A stretch of 64,000 nucleotides of DNA from Zygnema circumcarinatum (Eukaryota; Streptophyta; Zygnematophyceae; Zygnematales; Zygnemataceae): contig CM074808.1 in assembly GCA_037447605.1 (NCBI GenBank), positions 1,006,959 through 1,070,958 on the forward strand, written 5' to 3'. The first letter of the stretch is position 1. Every line of letters begins with the position of its first letter. Positions 42,853 to 55,442 of this stretch are shown piece after piece. Position numbers and translations under genes: made by a program. Below the pieces are notes generated by a model that was not told the DNA's origin, made no database searches, and saw only the letters and a program-made list of their open reading frames with translations.

Positions 42853-45800
42853 TCAAGCTGCCTTTTCCTTGGTCTCCAAAGCCCTCTTCCTCTGCGCCAT
42901 CATGTAGGTGTACATGAAAGGTCCCCCTGCACAGGCCATGAGCCACAGAGCCTCCCTCTTCAGAACAGTGAGATCAACAGAGGCAGCTTTCTAAGATAGC
43001 GTGACATGTGACATGTGACAACGTGACACTTATGGAGAGTGCATGCAACAGCAGCTCAACGCTTTCACTACCACGCACATACACAGAAAGCACGGGCAGA
43101 GAGTAATGAGTCACGACAGCCCAAACCTGGCACGTATGAAGCCAAAACAAGGATGCAGGCAATGTAGAAGTCGAACGCGAAGTTGAAGGAGTTGGGCATG
43201 CGAATGGCGTAGAGCTCCGCTGCCTGCACACTCCGCCATGATCCAAAATAAGGTTCTCGGACTCCATTCCTGTCTTGCAAACCGTAATTTTGCATGATAA
43301 AGCCCAAAGAAAGCACAACCTTCTCTATCTTCCCTGTATCTACCTGTGCAAAAACTGAACAGACTCAAATCATGTCCAGCTAACATAACTTCGTTTAAGT
43401 TTTTGGTTTCCGACCTCGTCTGAAACTTACGAGGGCCCTTGAATCTCAATACTCGTAGCCATCAGAAATGCGCAAAGCCAATCACGGGAGAGAAAAGAAT
43501 TAACATCACCTTTATGTGAGGCAAAGCGAGCCAAATGAGACCGACCTCAGAGACTATCCCTGTGGGGTACAACACGTAAAAGAGGCTGTATCTGCAAAGC
43601 CGAAATACATTCTATCTCATCAGAGCCCACCCATGATAGCTCTATTTCGTTTGCAATAAATCGATCGAGCTATAACTAGGCGGTCATTTGAATGAAAAGT
43701 CAAAATCAAGGCATGTGACTACTTTGCACTAAACGAAGAAGCATATGGAAAGGGGGGAGAAGGACAGGAGAAGAGCAGCATAGCAACCTCAGCCAGAGGA
43801 GGGCAGGGTGAGCAGATCCCTGCACTTCCTTTAGAGCAAAGAAGGAGTACCGCACAATCTGAACCACAGTGGAATAAGGGACACCACACCTCACTTAAGC
43901 ATAAGTTAAAATTGCACTAACTGAACTACACTCACGGTGTTTCCACATATAACCCCAAGCCCTTTCTCCTCCATTTATTTGAACCAAGGCAACCGCATCT
44001 TAAGCAACGAATATAGCTTTATTAAGCCGCGGACGAGACATGGACCCTTTTCCTGCTGAAACTGCACAGTCCTGAGTATGTAACGTCATCGGTACAGGGA
44101 CGAAGTTCTGGTGTGGAAATTGTTCAAAAAAAGTTCAACTAAGCTCATTTGTATCAGAGATTTGCTCTACTCTTGTGCGAAGAAGGTCTCTCCTACCTCC
44201 ACTGCTGACCAACTGAGGATGAGTGAAGTCACCAGGACGGACTCCCGGATCTGCAATCCCCTCAAAGTGGCCATCATCCTGTCCGTGTAAGACTTCCTTG
44301 GAAAAATAGTTTATGCTCATGGTGACTATGTTTCATTCTATTTTCTCGGCTGATAAATTACGCCTGTGGAAGCCAACAGCAGTTGTTGACTGTATCACTG
44401 TATCAAGTTGTGTGAAAGTGGGGTAACATATTGGAGAAAAAAAGCATACCTGCGGGACGCTGAAGAGAATAAACCATGTGACAAAGATACGCGAGCCGAC
44501 CTGCGGAACAGTGGCGGTAATGGGCGACCGCACAACTCCTGCAGAAAGGGGATTCCACATCCAACCCAAAGGCCAATACTGCTATTCACTTCCTCCCTCT
44601 GATCTCCCTACTCCAAGCAAGATAGTGGCAGTGAAAACCTCCAACAGCTCAGCTGTAGGAATGAAACAGATGTAAATCATGTGCACATCATGAGTGACTG
44701 GCTCAAATCAGTAATCACTGGGCGGGTGCATCTCTATGGTGCACTGGCCAAACCGCGGAAGGAATCTGGAGGAAGCAGCTAACCTGCCAGACTGTGGAGA
44801 ATCTGCCAATAGCAATGCCCCAACCAGCAATCTCTATGAGTGTACATAGTCAAAATCTCGTTCATGCCAAGTTACCCCAGGCTGCACCCTTGAAGAAAAA
44901 GAGTAAGCAGCGGCAGCAAAGGTGGAATCAGAGAAAAACCAAAAACTCTTCAACGAAATTTCCGAATTGCTGATTTGATGAGTTTGAAGTTCATGAGATA
45001 TATTATATACAGACCATTGTGCAAAATACGCAAATGTTGTGTTGAACATTATCTGCAACACCTCGACTACCTCTTGATGTTCGTGATACCTCTTCGCACA
45101 CCAATCTAGCTCTCACCATTTCAACATTCTTTTGGCTACACATGAATACACACTGCAAAATGAAATATGTCTAATGAAATGAAATAAAGTCGCAGGTTGA
45201 GGTCGATTGGTCAAGTTTCACGTTGACACCGTTCCGTTGACTGCTAACGAGAACTTTTCGTATTCGACACCTAAGTTCTCTAGGAACAATAGCGTTTAAA
45301 TTGCTTGTCTATAGTGCCTTAAAGCATATTTCTAACGGAAAATTTCTATAGCCAACGCTGACTATAACTTACAAAAAAACGCGTGACTTTCTTCTCATGA
45401 TCATTCATGGCAATGTGGAGGTTGCATTGGCATGACTTTGCATCAGCGATTACTGCTGCTTTTTCCTTAGCTGCAACTGAGACAACTGCTCTTTTCAACG
45501 CTTCCCGCCTCCCTCTATGAACTCCGTAGCTTCAAACTTCAAACTGCCGGCGAGCAGCTTATCCAGGTGAAGATCTACACGCTTAAACTTTTGAAGATGA
45601 TTCAATTTCAGAAGGAAACACTGGTTTACCTCTAAAAGCGCAGCCGTTTGCCATATTTGAAGAGGCTTCTCAATTGCAGCATATACAGCTTTCGAGCCTG
45701 ACTCCTGCAAAGTGATAGACGTCAAGTAAAGAATGTGTGTCCTGCAAAAATCAAGAAAACAAAGAAAATTTCAACACACACACACACACACACACACACA

Positions 45801-45975
45801 CGTATTGCAGGTCGCGTAGCCGCTCTACAATAACACGTGACCCTGAAGCAAAGATAAAACCGTCCAATCAATGTTGCCGAATTTCATTCTGCAATAAGCA
45901 ACCTAGCAAGACTCACCACCCAAGCGCCAGCGCCGAGTTGTAGAGGGCGAGGTAGGCCGACCTCGGGAACGCCAT
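42853..45975 (-). CDS. PAS2: Very-long-chain (3R)-3-hydroxyacyl-CoA dehydratase (PASTICCINO2/PTPLA family)
   Basis: ER membrane enzyme of the fatty-acid elongase complex; it dehydrates 3-hydroxyacyl-CoA to trans-2-enoyl-CoA. Nine exons: 45917-45975, 45630-45741, 44784-44802, 44450-44538, 44197-44250, 43788-43858, 43510-43591, 43127-43223 and 42853-42926. They total 657 bases (218 residues plus TGA), close to plant PAS2, and phases close. Key segments are MAFPRSAYLALYNSALALGW, EKPLQIWQTAALLEILHSLA, VRSPITATVPQVGSRIFVTW, the catalytic region LYPTGIVSE with the family's essential Tyr and Glu, and ELYAIRMPNSFNFAFDFYI. Several hydrophobic segments fit the multi-span topology. The C-terminus KEKAA is a KxKxx ER-retrieval signal. 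Exon 3 is only 19 bases. The gene is tail-to-tail with the M1 peptidase. Confidence 0.94.
45774..45801. repeat. (CA)n microsatellite
   Basis: About 14 dinucleotide copies within intron 1 of the dehydratase gene, about 35 bases upstream of exon 2 on the gene's strand. Confidence 0.95.
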
Positions 45976-46713
45976 GGCTGTCTGTCTGCCCGCGGCGCAG
46001 TTAGGGCTAAGGGCCGCCCTCACTCGCTACTCCCCTCCCCCTCCCCTTCTTCCGCGGGGGAGGGCCGCCCTCCGTACGTCATTCGTACACCCTTCATACG
46101 GTTTTCGTACGGAACTCAGGCGTTCTCCAATGGATGTACGCCACGTGGACATAAGATCCCTCCAAGCACCTCTCTGAAGCCGACTGTTAACGGCCTGTCA
46201 CACAGTAACAGGATTTGGAACTGTGACAGAACAGTGACCATGGAAACCGTCAATTTAAGCTCAAAATTTAACAGCTGGAACAATACCCAAAAGTGTTCTC
46301 CACGGTCAGTTTCACAGCACTGGATGTTGTCATCTACTGCCGTACGATTTTGGCAGTTTGCCTGAAGCCAACAGCTTCCCTCACAGTGCCCCACGTGGCG
46401 CGCAATGATCACCGCCGCCGCCCCCCCGCCGTCCGATCTGGCCGGTTGCTGCCTTGCCGTACGAACGGTTTGTCCGTTACCGGTTCGCGCCCGCCCGCCC
46501 TCCTGGCGCCACCCGCCACGGCGGCGGGGACGAGACCGCCACGTGGCGACGTTACCGGTCAAGTAACGGCTCGCGCGTGCGAGTCTAAATTTACATTTGG
46601 ACCCTTTTTTTTAAGGAAAGATATTTACATTTGGAGCCTTTTTTTAAAGGAAAGATATTTCTATTTTGGTCCCAGCGAGGTCTCGTGGGAGGGGTCGGTC
46701 GCGGTCAGTCAGG

Positions 46714-46762
<49 letters not shown>

Positions 46763-46986
46763 CCTCTCCCGCTCCGCGTTAAAGAAAAGGAAGATACAAG
46801 TGCGCTGGAGGTGTGAGTTTGCTAATTTGCAGGGAGAGAGACCGGGGTAGAGGCGAGAGATGAAGACGCGTGAGAGATGCTGAGGAGCGAGAAAGTGCGG
46901 AAGAGAGGAAAGCAGGCTGGGTTGACGAAGAGGCTTACTAAGGCTCAGGGTTAGAAGTAGTTCTCTCTTTTTGTGAAGCTCTCGCT
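45976..46986. promoter_or_regulatory. Head-to-head intergenic region with GTAC and G-box clusters
   Basis: Right of the dehydratase start, 46070-46145 holds CCGTACG, CGTACAC, CGTACGG and 'ccacgtggac'. Further sites are at 46338 (CCGTACG), 46390 (CCCACGTGGCGC), 46455 (CCGTACG) and 46540 (CCACGTGGC). A tandem duplication of about 40 bases around 'atttacatttgga' lies at 46588-46665, followed by a CT tract. These are candidate promoter elements for both divergent transcription units; none is proven. Confidence 0.5.
46714..46770. repeat. (CT)n microsatellite
   Basis: A nearly pure CT tract upstream of the ORF at 46987. Pyrimidine-rich 5' leaders and promoters are common in plants. Chance frames of Ser/Leu arise from it. 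Confidence 0.9.
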
Positions 46987-47715
46987 ATGACTACTTCCCT
47001 CGAGGGGGGAGAGATACAGAGTGTTCGCAGGAGAGCGGAGAGCCGCCTTTCAAGAGCAGGAAAGTGTGAGCCCGAGCAGAGCGCCACATGCGTTGCAAAC
47101 ATGCTGCTTCCGTACTGCGTCTTGCAGCCTAGGACGCTGTCTCCTGCCCCATCTCTCACTAAGCAGGATCAGGAAGCCATGAGGAGTATGGCTGGAGAGT
47201 GGCGCCTCGCGCAGGAGCTAAACAGCTCCACGTTGCTTCAGAGGCCCTCTGCAGGGATGGAGCAGGGAGAGGGGAGGGAGGACGATTTGAACAGCGAGCC
47301 TGAGGTGGAGAGCTTCTGTTTGAATTCAAATAGTCAAAGCTCAGGGGTGCTCGCATGGCTTTTCACCAACCCCAAAAGTGCCGCTAGTAGTGAGGGCTGC
47401 AGTAGGAGGGATCACAGGAAGACAGGTAAGAGTGATTCGAGAGGTAAAGGCAGCCGTGGCTCGGGGGAGCCTGAACGCAGTGCAAGAAATTGTGATACGC
47501 GGTCGTCGAAGTGGTATCCTGCGCTTCCAGTGGTGCTGGAAGGAGATGGCCGCCACAGCCCTAATGCGCAGCAGAAGCAGGTAGTTGGGAAGGAGGGACG
47601 AGAGGGGAAGAGAATGGAAGTCACTCCTCGAGGCTGCAGGGAAGGGAAGCAGGTGGCGACGACCCTGACAGACATGGAACGGAAAGGGATGAGGTCTTTC
47701 CTGCAGCGGCACTAA
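46987..47715 (+). CDS. Unrecognised intronless ORF, 242 residues
   Basis: An ATG (MTTSLEGGEIQSVRRRAESR) opens a frame that runs to a TAA at 47713-47715. The protein is hydrophilic and rich in Ser, Arg, Glu and Gly, with a basic middle and C-terminus (RRDHRKTGKSDSRGKGSRGS), so a nuclear or intrinsically disordered protein is possible. One cysteine-containing stretch (VANMLLPYCVLQP) is the only hydrophobic part. It has no recognisable domain. A purine-rich leader precedes it, the frame is long and GC is moderate, so I regard it as a likely gene without assignable function. An intron could still occur after 47710. Confidence 0.45.
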   Translation: MTTSLEGGEIQSVRRRAESRLSRAGKCEPEQSATCVANMLLPYCVLQPRTLSPAPSLTKQDQEAMRSMAGEWRLAQELNSSTLLQRPSAGMEQGEGREDDLNSEPEVESFCLNSNSQSSGVLAWLFTNPKSAASSEGCSRRDHRKTGKSDSRGKGSRGSGEPERSARNCDTRSSKWYPALPVVLEGDGRHSPNAQQKQVVGKEGREGKRMEVTPRGCREGKQVATTLTDMERKGMRSFLQRH

Positions 47716-49538
47716 GAGTTGTTGTCGGACACACCTCCTTCTCTCTCAAATGTAAAAATTTGCAATTGGCGGTGGTCAGACAGGGTCTTAGTGAAAGTTG
47801 ATATATTTTCGTCGTCGATATATTTTTACGAACTGACGATGGTTTCACAAGCAGTTTTTTGTAGTTTGGAAGTGTTTAAGTCCTCGTCACCGCTGCAAGA
47901 GTGGAGGCCTGGCTTGTAATTATAAGGTAATGGACGTGGGGGGGGTGAATAGCTACGATCTGCGTTGTCGTTCAATTGTTTGCAAGGTGTCCCTCCGCAC
48001 CAGCTGTTGGTGTTCTGTCTGCCTTTCCATCAGTTAGTTGCCGGAGTAGGCATGACCATGGCCATAGCCAGTTTGTAGTCGTACAAATAGTACGACTGCA
48101 CGCTTGTACTGTACCATGAAACGTTCAAGGCACACCTGGTACGGATTTGGATTGTGAAACACATTTGTTTTTCATGGCATGTTCCGTGTTTTGTATGCAT
48201 TGCAATGTCTCGTCCCTTGTGATCCTTCGCACCTTGCATGCTGTCCTTTCAAAAGCATGACAATATTGAATGTAAGTTTCGCTCCAAAGCACGTTGTGCA
48301 AGGGAAGTTCCACACCGCCCTTTCCCATATTCACAATTTGAAACACTGTCGGCATTCCGTAATGGGAAGTTTGCAATACATGATCTGCTCTCTCGTGCAT
48401 GCTCTGGCCATTGTAGAGCGTGCCCATCCATGTGAACTAGCCCCCGACGAGCAAGCACATAACCCAGCCTTTATTCGATAGAGAAAATATCAAATGGAAA
48501 GGAGGAAGATAGATATTCCCGGGGGTCTTTAAGGCGCAGGTGCAGGCACAGGCCCAAGAGGCGCTGACACCGACGCCGACACAGACACACACAGCCAGTC
48601 ACACAGACGCAGACACTACGATGGCAATTCTGAACAGTAGCAGGACACAAAAAGTTCCCGGCGATAGCACACTGACTCATCAGTATCACATCGACCATGC
48701 AGAATTGTAAAATATTATCAACGAGACACTGGAAGACTTGCACTGATAACTGATGCTAAAAGGCATATAAACGGCAAGGATTGGTTTAGACATCATGATA
48801 GCGTTTAGACCTTATGATGGCATCGCCGTCATGAGATCAATGCCGACTAGTTTTTTCACGGAAGGCAAGTGCATTTGGAGTCCAAATGCTTCTCTCCGCG
48901 TTCAACAGCACATGTAAATTCTAAAATTGTACAACCTCCTCTTCACAGATTCCGACTGGGATCATTACAGTTCCCATTAAGCTCTTTCGAATTCCTACAA
49001 GCTGCTAAGAAAGTGAGTGAGTCATACTATGTGAAGTCGAAAGGGTAGAACACTGGATATATGAATCAAGGTTTTTATTAAAAACGCAAAAGAGCATTCT
49101 CTAAAAATGGATAGGAAGATATATTGGACTGATAAATGCCAACGTCATGTATAACTCTACATTTAAGTATGCAGTTAATAAGCACACCAACTTCAAGAGC
49201 TATTACAGACTTAAGTATACACCAAATCTGACAGCTCGCCCATCCCCTCAATGGTTGAAGGGTAGACAGGGAATATCGCAGGCAACCCAAACAGCAGCAT
49301 CCTGGACATCCATCATTTCAGGTCAAACATTTTGAGCACGAATCGATCTCCAGCAGACCGCACAGAGCTTTTCCCGACGCAAACACACAGGTAGTGAACG
49401 CTCCTTCCACTTCATTTCATTCCAAAAAAATCTACATGGACGCTTGCGGGCCGGCGTAAGTATAGGACCCACCAAGTGCTCCCCGACCACATCCGACACT
49501 GCCTTGCCACCTTCACTTCGAAGCTCAATTTAAGCAGC
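47716..49538. other. Spacer with simple-sequence DNA and a short repeat relic
   Basis: AT-rich flank of the preceding ORF. Near 48060-48100 is a GTAC-containing inverted motif (gtcgtacaaatagtacgac), and near 48535-48615 a CAGACAC-like simple-sequence stretch. A short match to the LINE-like 3' end lies at about 48810-48845. Past 49070 the sequence is AT-rich and probably the 3' UTR of uL2. No gene seen. Confidence 0.35.
48810..48845 (+). mobile_element. Tiny relic of the LINE-like 3' terminus
   Basis: 'gatggcatcgccgtcatgag' followed by 'atcaatgcc' matches the outermost 35 bases of copy 5590-6765 (near 6711-6740) in the same orientation, with a few differences. It is short enough that a chance match cannot be fully excluded. 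Confidence 0.4.
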
Positions 49539-51635
<2,097 letters not shown>

Positions 51636-52252
51636 GGCGGCGGGCGGGCAGCTGCGGCAGCCACGGGAGGGAGGAGGGCGCGGCGGGGAAGAGGACGAGC
51701 GCCGGGAGGGAGGGGGGCCTTCAGCGAGGGAGGAGGAGCGGGATCGACGGTCGGGAGAGGGCGGGGGGAGATCGACGGCGGAGGGCGCAGCTGGATTCTA
51801 GGGTTGGGCTCGTGATTGTGACGGGGAGGAGGGTGAGGTTCCGTGTCAACGCTGCGCAGTCACATGGAACGGCGTTCAATTTGAGCCCATGTGTCGCTCA
51901 GTTCGTGAATTTACGGGTTTCCTCGAGTCATAGAATTTGGATTCGATAAGCTGTACTTATCGTTGAAGAATCGAGGTACAGTAGTGTATTGTATCGAGGT
52001 ATACGATATCAGCGTAGCATTAACAATGTAATCGATACATATATCGTATTGCAATGCCGGATGTATCGGATATTTTCGGATGTATTATTTGTATTTTGCT
52101 AGAATCGACTTGTTTAGCACTTCAGATATTTGATGTGCATCGCCAATCATTAGCCGTACGATATTTTCCAACTCGACAGGCTGCGGACGGTTCTTGAGCG
52201 GATTAACGACCAGGCAAATCCGGATAAAATATTACGGAATTGCTGACTATCG
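51636..52252. promoter_or_regulatory. uL2 upstream region
   Basis: Purine-rich on (+), thus pyrimidine-rich on the gene's strand (51640-51790), as is common in ribosomal-protein leaders. It is followed by AT-rich DNA with a cluster of short palindromic 'atcgatacatatatcgtat' words near 52030-52049. No gene seen. Confidence 0.4.
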
Positions 52253-52877
52253 CTGACTGCCGCTAAAACCGAACAGGTTGAGAAAAAAGAAAAAAGATTT
52301 TGGCTTCTCAAAAACAAAAAACTTTCAAAACGAGTTTCTCAAAAAAAAAAAAAAAACCCTATGTTTGTGAATACGATTCATTTTGAGAAATGATGAACTT
52401 TGAACACGCGAGGTCGAAACGTTTTCGATTTAAGAAAACGAAAAGTTCAGAAGAAAGGGTTCAAAACCTCAACAAGTTCGGTCGCCCGTGTGGATTACAA
52501 TTTTTGCCACGTTGGTTCAGTGCGATTTGGGGAGACCCCATTAGCCCGGACCCCATTTTTTCTGCACGACTCTTCCCGCGAGCCGATCAACAATGTCTGT
52601 ACGAAACTCCGGGTCCACGCGCTTTGAGATCCGCTAAAATCTCATTATTGATCGGTGGACCCAAGGAAAACTCAAATTAAACACGAATGATTGGTTCTCC
52701 ATAAAAAATTGTTATTGGGAGAAAAATTTAGGCATTCATTTCTCATTTTTTAAAATGAATCGTGTTCACAAATATATGTAATTTCTTTTTGAGAAAGTGA
52801 CTTTGAAAGTTTTTTTTGAGAAGCCAAAAATGTTTAATTTCTTTTTTTCTCAACCTGTTCAGTTTTACGGTAGGCAG
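52253..52877. mobile_element. Long-TIR MITE-like element (about 625 bp)
   Basis: The left arm (52253 to about 52390) reads 'gaacaggttgagaaaa', 'ttttggcttctcaaaaa', 'gtttgtgaatacgattcatt'. The right arm (about 52745-52877), read on the opposite strand, gives 'gaacaggttgagaaaa', 'ttttggcttctcaaaaa', 'tttgtgaacacgattcatt'. The arms are about 130 bases with modest divergence. The interior of about 350 bases has no transposase. The ends are less conserved (ctgactgcc / ctgcctacc), and I cannot define a target-site duplication, so the superfamily is undetermined. Confidence 0.7.
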
Positions 52878-54087
52878 GAAAACTTTGAAACCAAGATTTT
52901 TAGAGCTGGTTTCGAGCTGGTTCTTGAAGTTCGCTCAAGAAGATTGCTTTTTTGGGTGCTGTTCAACATTTGAAAAAGGCAAACAAGGGTGTTCCTACGC
53001 GACAGCCCCTTGGAGGGCATTGGACGGCTCAGATCACGCCGATCCGCATTTCGCAAAACTGCACCGATGATCGAAACTGCCACGTGGCGCAGTTTTGAGC
53101 GCGAGCGGTTGAACCATTGCACAAGTCGTCGCCGCGAGTCCACAAGTCCAACGCAGAGCTACGGTACGGTTGTTCCTTCCTAGAATCCTCGTTCAATTTA
53201 CCTCACCAAAATTGACCCCTTTCCCCCTCCCTCCCCCCCCAAGGAGTCCACCGGTCCACCCGCGCTGGGTCCACCGCCCCGTCCCCCCGCGCGGCTCCGA
53301 GCGAAAATTCCTTCAGTTCGCTCCCGCGCCGGCCCGCTGTCCCTCGCACCGTACGGCCCCAGATCCGCCCCGTCATCCTCACGTGATGGTCGCTAGCCAC
53401 CGACCAATCTGCCGGTCCCCCTTGACGCTACGCTCCCCGCAACTGCTGCACGGAGCCGCTCCGCCCCGAGGCCGTTTCCGCCCGCCCGCCCGGCCGTAAC
53501 GCCGAGCCGCGCGCCACCCTGGCTTCGTCCGCTTTCAACGCCGTCGGCCCGTTGCGCGCCGCCGCGTGTCCGCGGGGCGCGAGCTGGCCGGGGAGGGAGG
53601 GAGGGCCTCCATCAAGGGGGCGCGCGTGGCCGGGACCGTACAACAGCTGTCGCATGGAATCGCGGCGCGCCGCGTGGCAGCCATCGCCGGGCCCGCCCGC
53701 GGGCACGGGCGGTCAGATTCTGCGCCCGCCCGCCCGCCCGCCCGGCCGGCCGGGGCAGTCTGTCGGGGGGGCCTCCACGCGGCGCGGCGGCTGCCTAAGT
53801 ACGCCGCGCGCAACCTCTCGCCCGCCAGTCAGTCGGACCGCGCGGGGGAAACTGCGGCTGCTCGCTGCAGAGAGAAAGGGAGAGGGAGGGAGAGGGAGAG
53901 AGTTAGGGGGGAGAGGGACTGAGGGTGGGAGGAGGTTGGAGGAGAGACAGGAGAGAGGAGACTTGGTACAGAGGCACTTGGTGAGGCAGGAGAGGAGAAA
54001 GGAGAGGGAAGGAGAAGGGGAGAGGGAGGCGGGGCCTGCGGTGGGCTTGGAGAGACGGAGGAGGGAAGAGAAGGGAAGGGGGAGGGG
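52878..54087. other. GC-rich spacer with GTAC/G-box sites and purine-rich leader
   Basis: Holds 'tgccacgtggcgc' near 53080, CGGTACGG near 53163, CCGTACGGCC near 53350, 'tcacgtgatgg' near 53380 and 'gaccaatctg' (inverse ATTGG) near 53401. From 53865 to 54085 the (+) strand is almost pure purine (GAGAGG repeats), resembling a 5' leader for the ORF that follows. Open frames on both strands at 53430-54090 are compositional. Confidence 0.4.
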
Positions 54088-54315
54088 GTGAAGGGTGAGG
54101 TAATGACCACTATGAGGAAGATGGGCTTACGTTTGGTGATAGAGGAGTGTGAGGGGACTGGGAAGTCAATGCGATCCCCACGGAAGGGTGCGCAACAAAG
54201 GAGGCAGCTGCTTCTGCTGAGAGGGGAGCGCCATGACTCGGGATATGGCGGTGCTGCACGGTGGAAGGATACTGGCCTGGTAGGGTTCCACCTCCTTGCC
54301 GCGCTGCTCAAATGA
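54088..54315 (+). CDS. Unrecognised small ORF, 75 residues
   Basis: Directly after the purine-rich leader, an ATG opens MKGEVMTTMRKMGLRLVIEE, with a second in-frame Met at residue 6. The basic middle (GKSMRSPRKGAQQRRQ) precedes a stop at 54313-54315. It could be a short protein, a first coding exon with a missed donor, or an upstream ORF of the transcript that includes 54660-55442. I recognise no family. Confidence 0.3.
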   Translation: MKGEVMTTMRKMGLRLVIEECEGTGKSMRSPRKGAQQRRQLLLLRGERHDSGYGGAARWKDTGLVGFHLLAALLK

Positions 54316-54659
54316 CGGTTTTGTGAGAAAATATGATTTTCTGCAGATTTTGAAGGCCATTGATTTCAGCCATGATTTAGTGTCTTGTTCGCTTGAGTAT
54401 GACCTGTACTATCGTAACTTACAATGTAGAGGTTATAATTTAGCTAAGGTGTTTTTCTTATGACTGGTGTCTGGAGATACCAAGGCATTGGACGGTTTCT
54501 TGTGCAGTTCGAGCTGTGGCGGAAAAGGGAGAGGGAGAGAGTGCGGGAGTGAGGGCTCAGGGAGGGAGGGAGAGTGGTAATGGAACGGGAGTGTTTATCT
54601 CTCCTAGGGTTTGCTTTCGAGGCATTACTTGGGCATTAGGCATTACTTTCGATTGATTC

Positions 54660-55442
54660 GTGGAAGAGCGTGCCTTGTGTTGCTTGAACTCTTGTTTAGT
54701 AAGCAGAACAAACCTGTGCTTTTTTGGAACTCTGATGACAGACATGGTGTGGCTTGAATCAGCCCATTCATGCAGCGAAACTGTTCAAATTGATCATGGC
54801 AGCTCTGGCCATCAGCTTGTCTCGGTTTGCATTGTCTTAACTTGCCCGACTCTCAAGTCTAAGATGACTTGCATGTCCCTATCTCGGATCGCTATACCCT
54901 ATCTTGTGACAGGAACACCTTTCCTAACCCTTGTCCTTTACTTTGAACGGTTTTTGCAGAACTTTAACCAAAGGCTTTCGCCGACTTTTCAGAACTCAGA
55001 AGAAGAGCAGGATGGAGAATTGTCTCCCAGCGGCCTCATGCAATTCCGGGGCTTCAGTCGGGCATGGAGACGAGCTCAGAAGAGAGTGGAAGCGTTGTCT
55101 CCTGTGGTAGACGACGAGGAGGATTTGGAAGCCGACATAGAGGAGGGGTTGGAAGACGAGAACTCACACGGTTTTGAGGTGGGAGCGAGAGAGAGCAGGA
55201 CCTGCATCTCGAGTCCTCGAGTACGAGAAAACTCATCTTTCGTTGCCTACATACAAATCCGCAGACCTGCGGCGAGTGGATCCTCCTGCACTGACGCCAA
55301 ATGGCGGCCGAAACTGGAGAGCATTATCGAGGGAGAGGGGGCAGTCGGCTATGAAGCAGTCGGACGGCTGGGAGGGAGAGCAAGATCGCGGCTTCTTGAA
55401 TCGCGATTGAGAGTGAGGAACGGAGACCTTGGACCCCCCTGA
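54660..55442 (+). CDS. Unrecognised ORF; coding exon probably from about 54961
   Basis: 260 codons are open. The first 100 residues (54660-54960) are Cys/Leu-rich and look like read-through intron. A good acceptor (pyrimidine tract then tttttgcag) precedes AACTTTAACC at about 54961. The part after it is more protein-like: QRLSPTFQNSEEEQDGELSP, then FRGFSRAWRRAQKRVEAL and a strongly acidic stretch (VVDDEEDLEADIEEGLEDE). The stop is at 55440-55442, though the frame after 55190 may again be noncoding. The charged, disordered composition gives no function. Confidence 0.3.
   Translation: MEERALCCLNSCLVSRTNLCFFGTLMTDMVWLESAHSCSETVQIDHGSSGHQLVSVCIVLTCPTLKSKMTCMSLSRIAIPYLVTGTPFLTLVLYFERFLQNFNQRLSPTFQNSEEEQDGELSPSGLMQFRGFSRAWRRAQKRVEALSPVVDDEEDLEADIEEGLEDENSHGFEVGARESRTCISSPRVRENSSFVAYIQIRRPAASGSSCTDAKWRPKLESIIEGEGAVGYEAVGRLGGRARSRLLESRLRVRNGDLGPP

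Noticed and set aside
48530-48620. Possible coding or structured RNA in the CAGACAC-rich stretch
   Set aside because: Simple-sequence DNA without a stable frame or a hairpin that I could defend.
53430-54311. Long open frames on both strands (Ala/Arg/Pro-rich, then Ser/Pro-rich)
   Set aside because: They arise from CpG-rich and purine-rich composition; there are no motifs, and all frames are about equally open.
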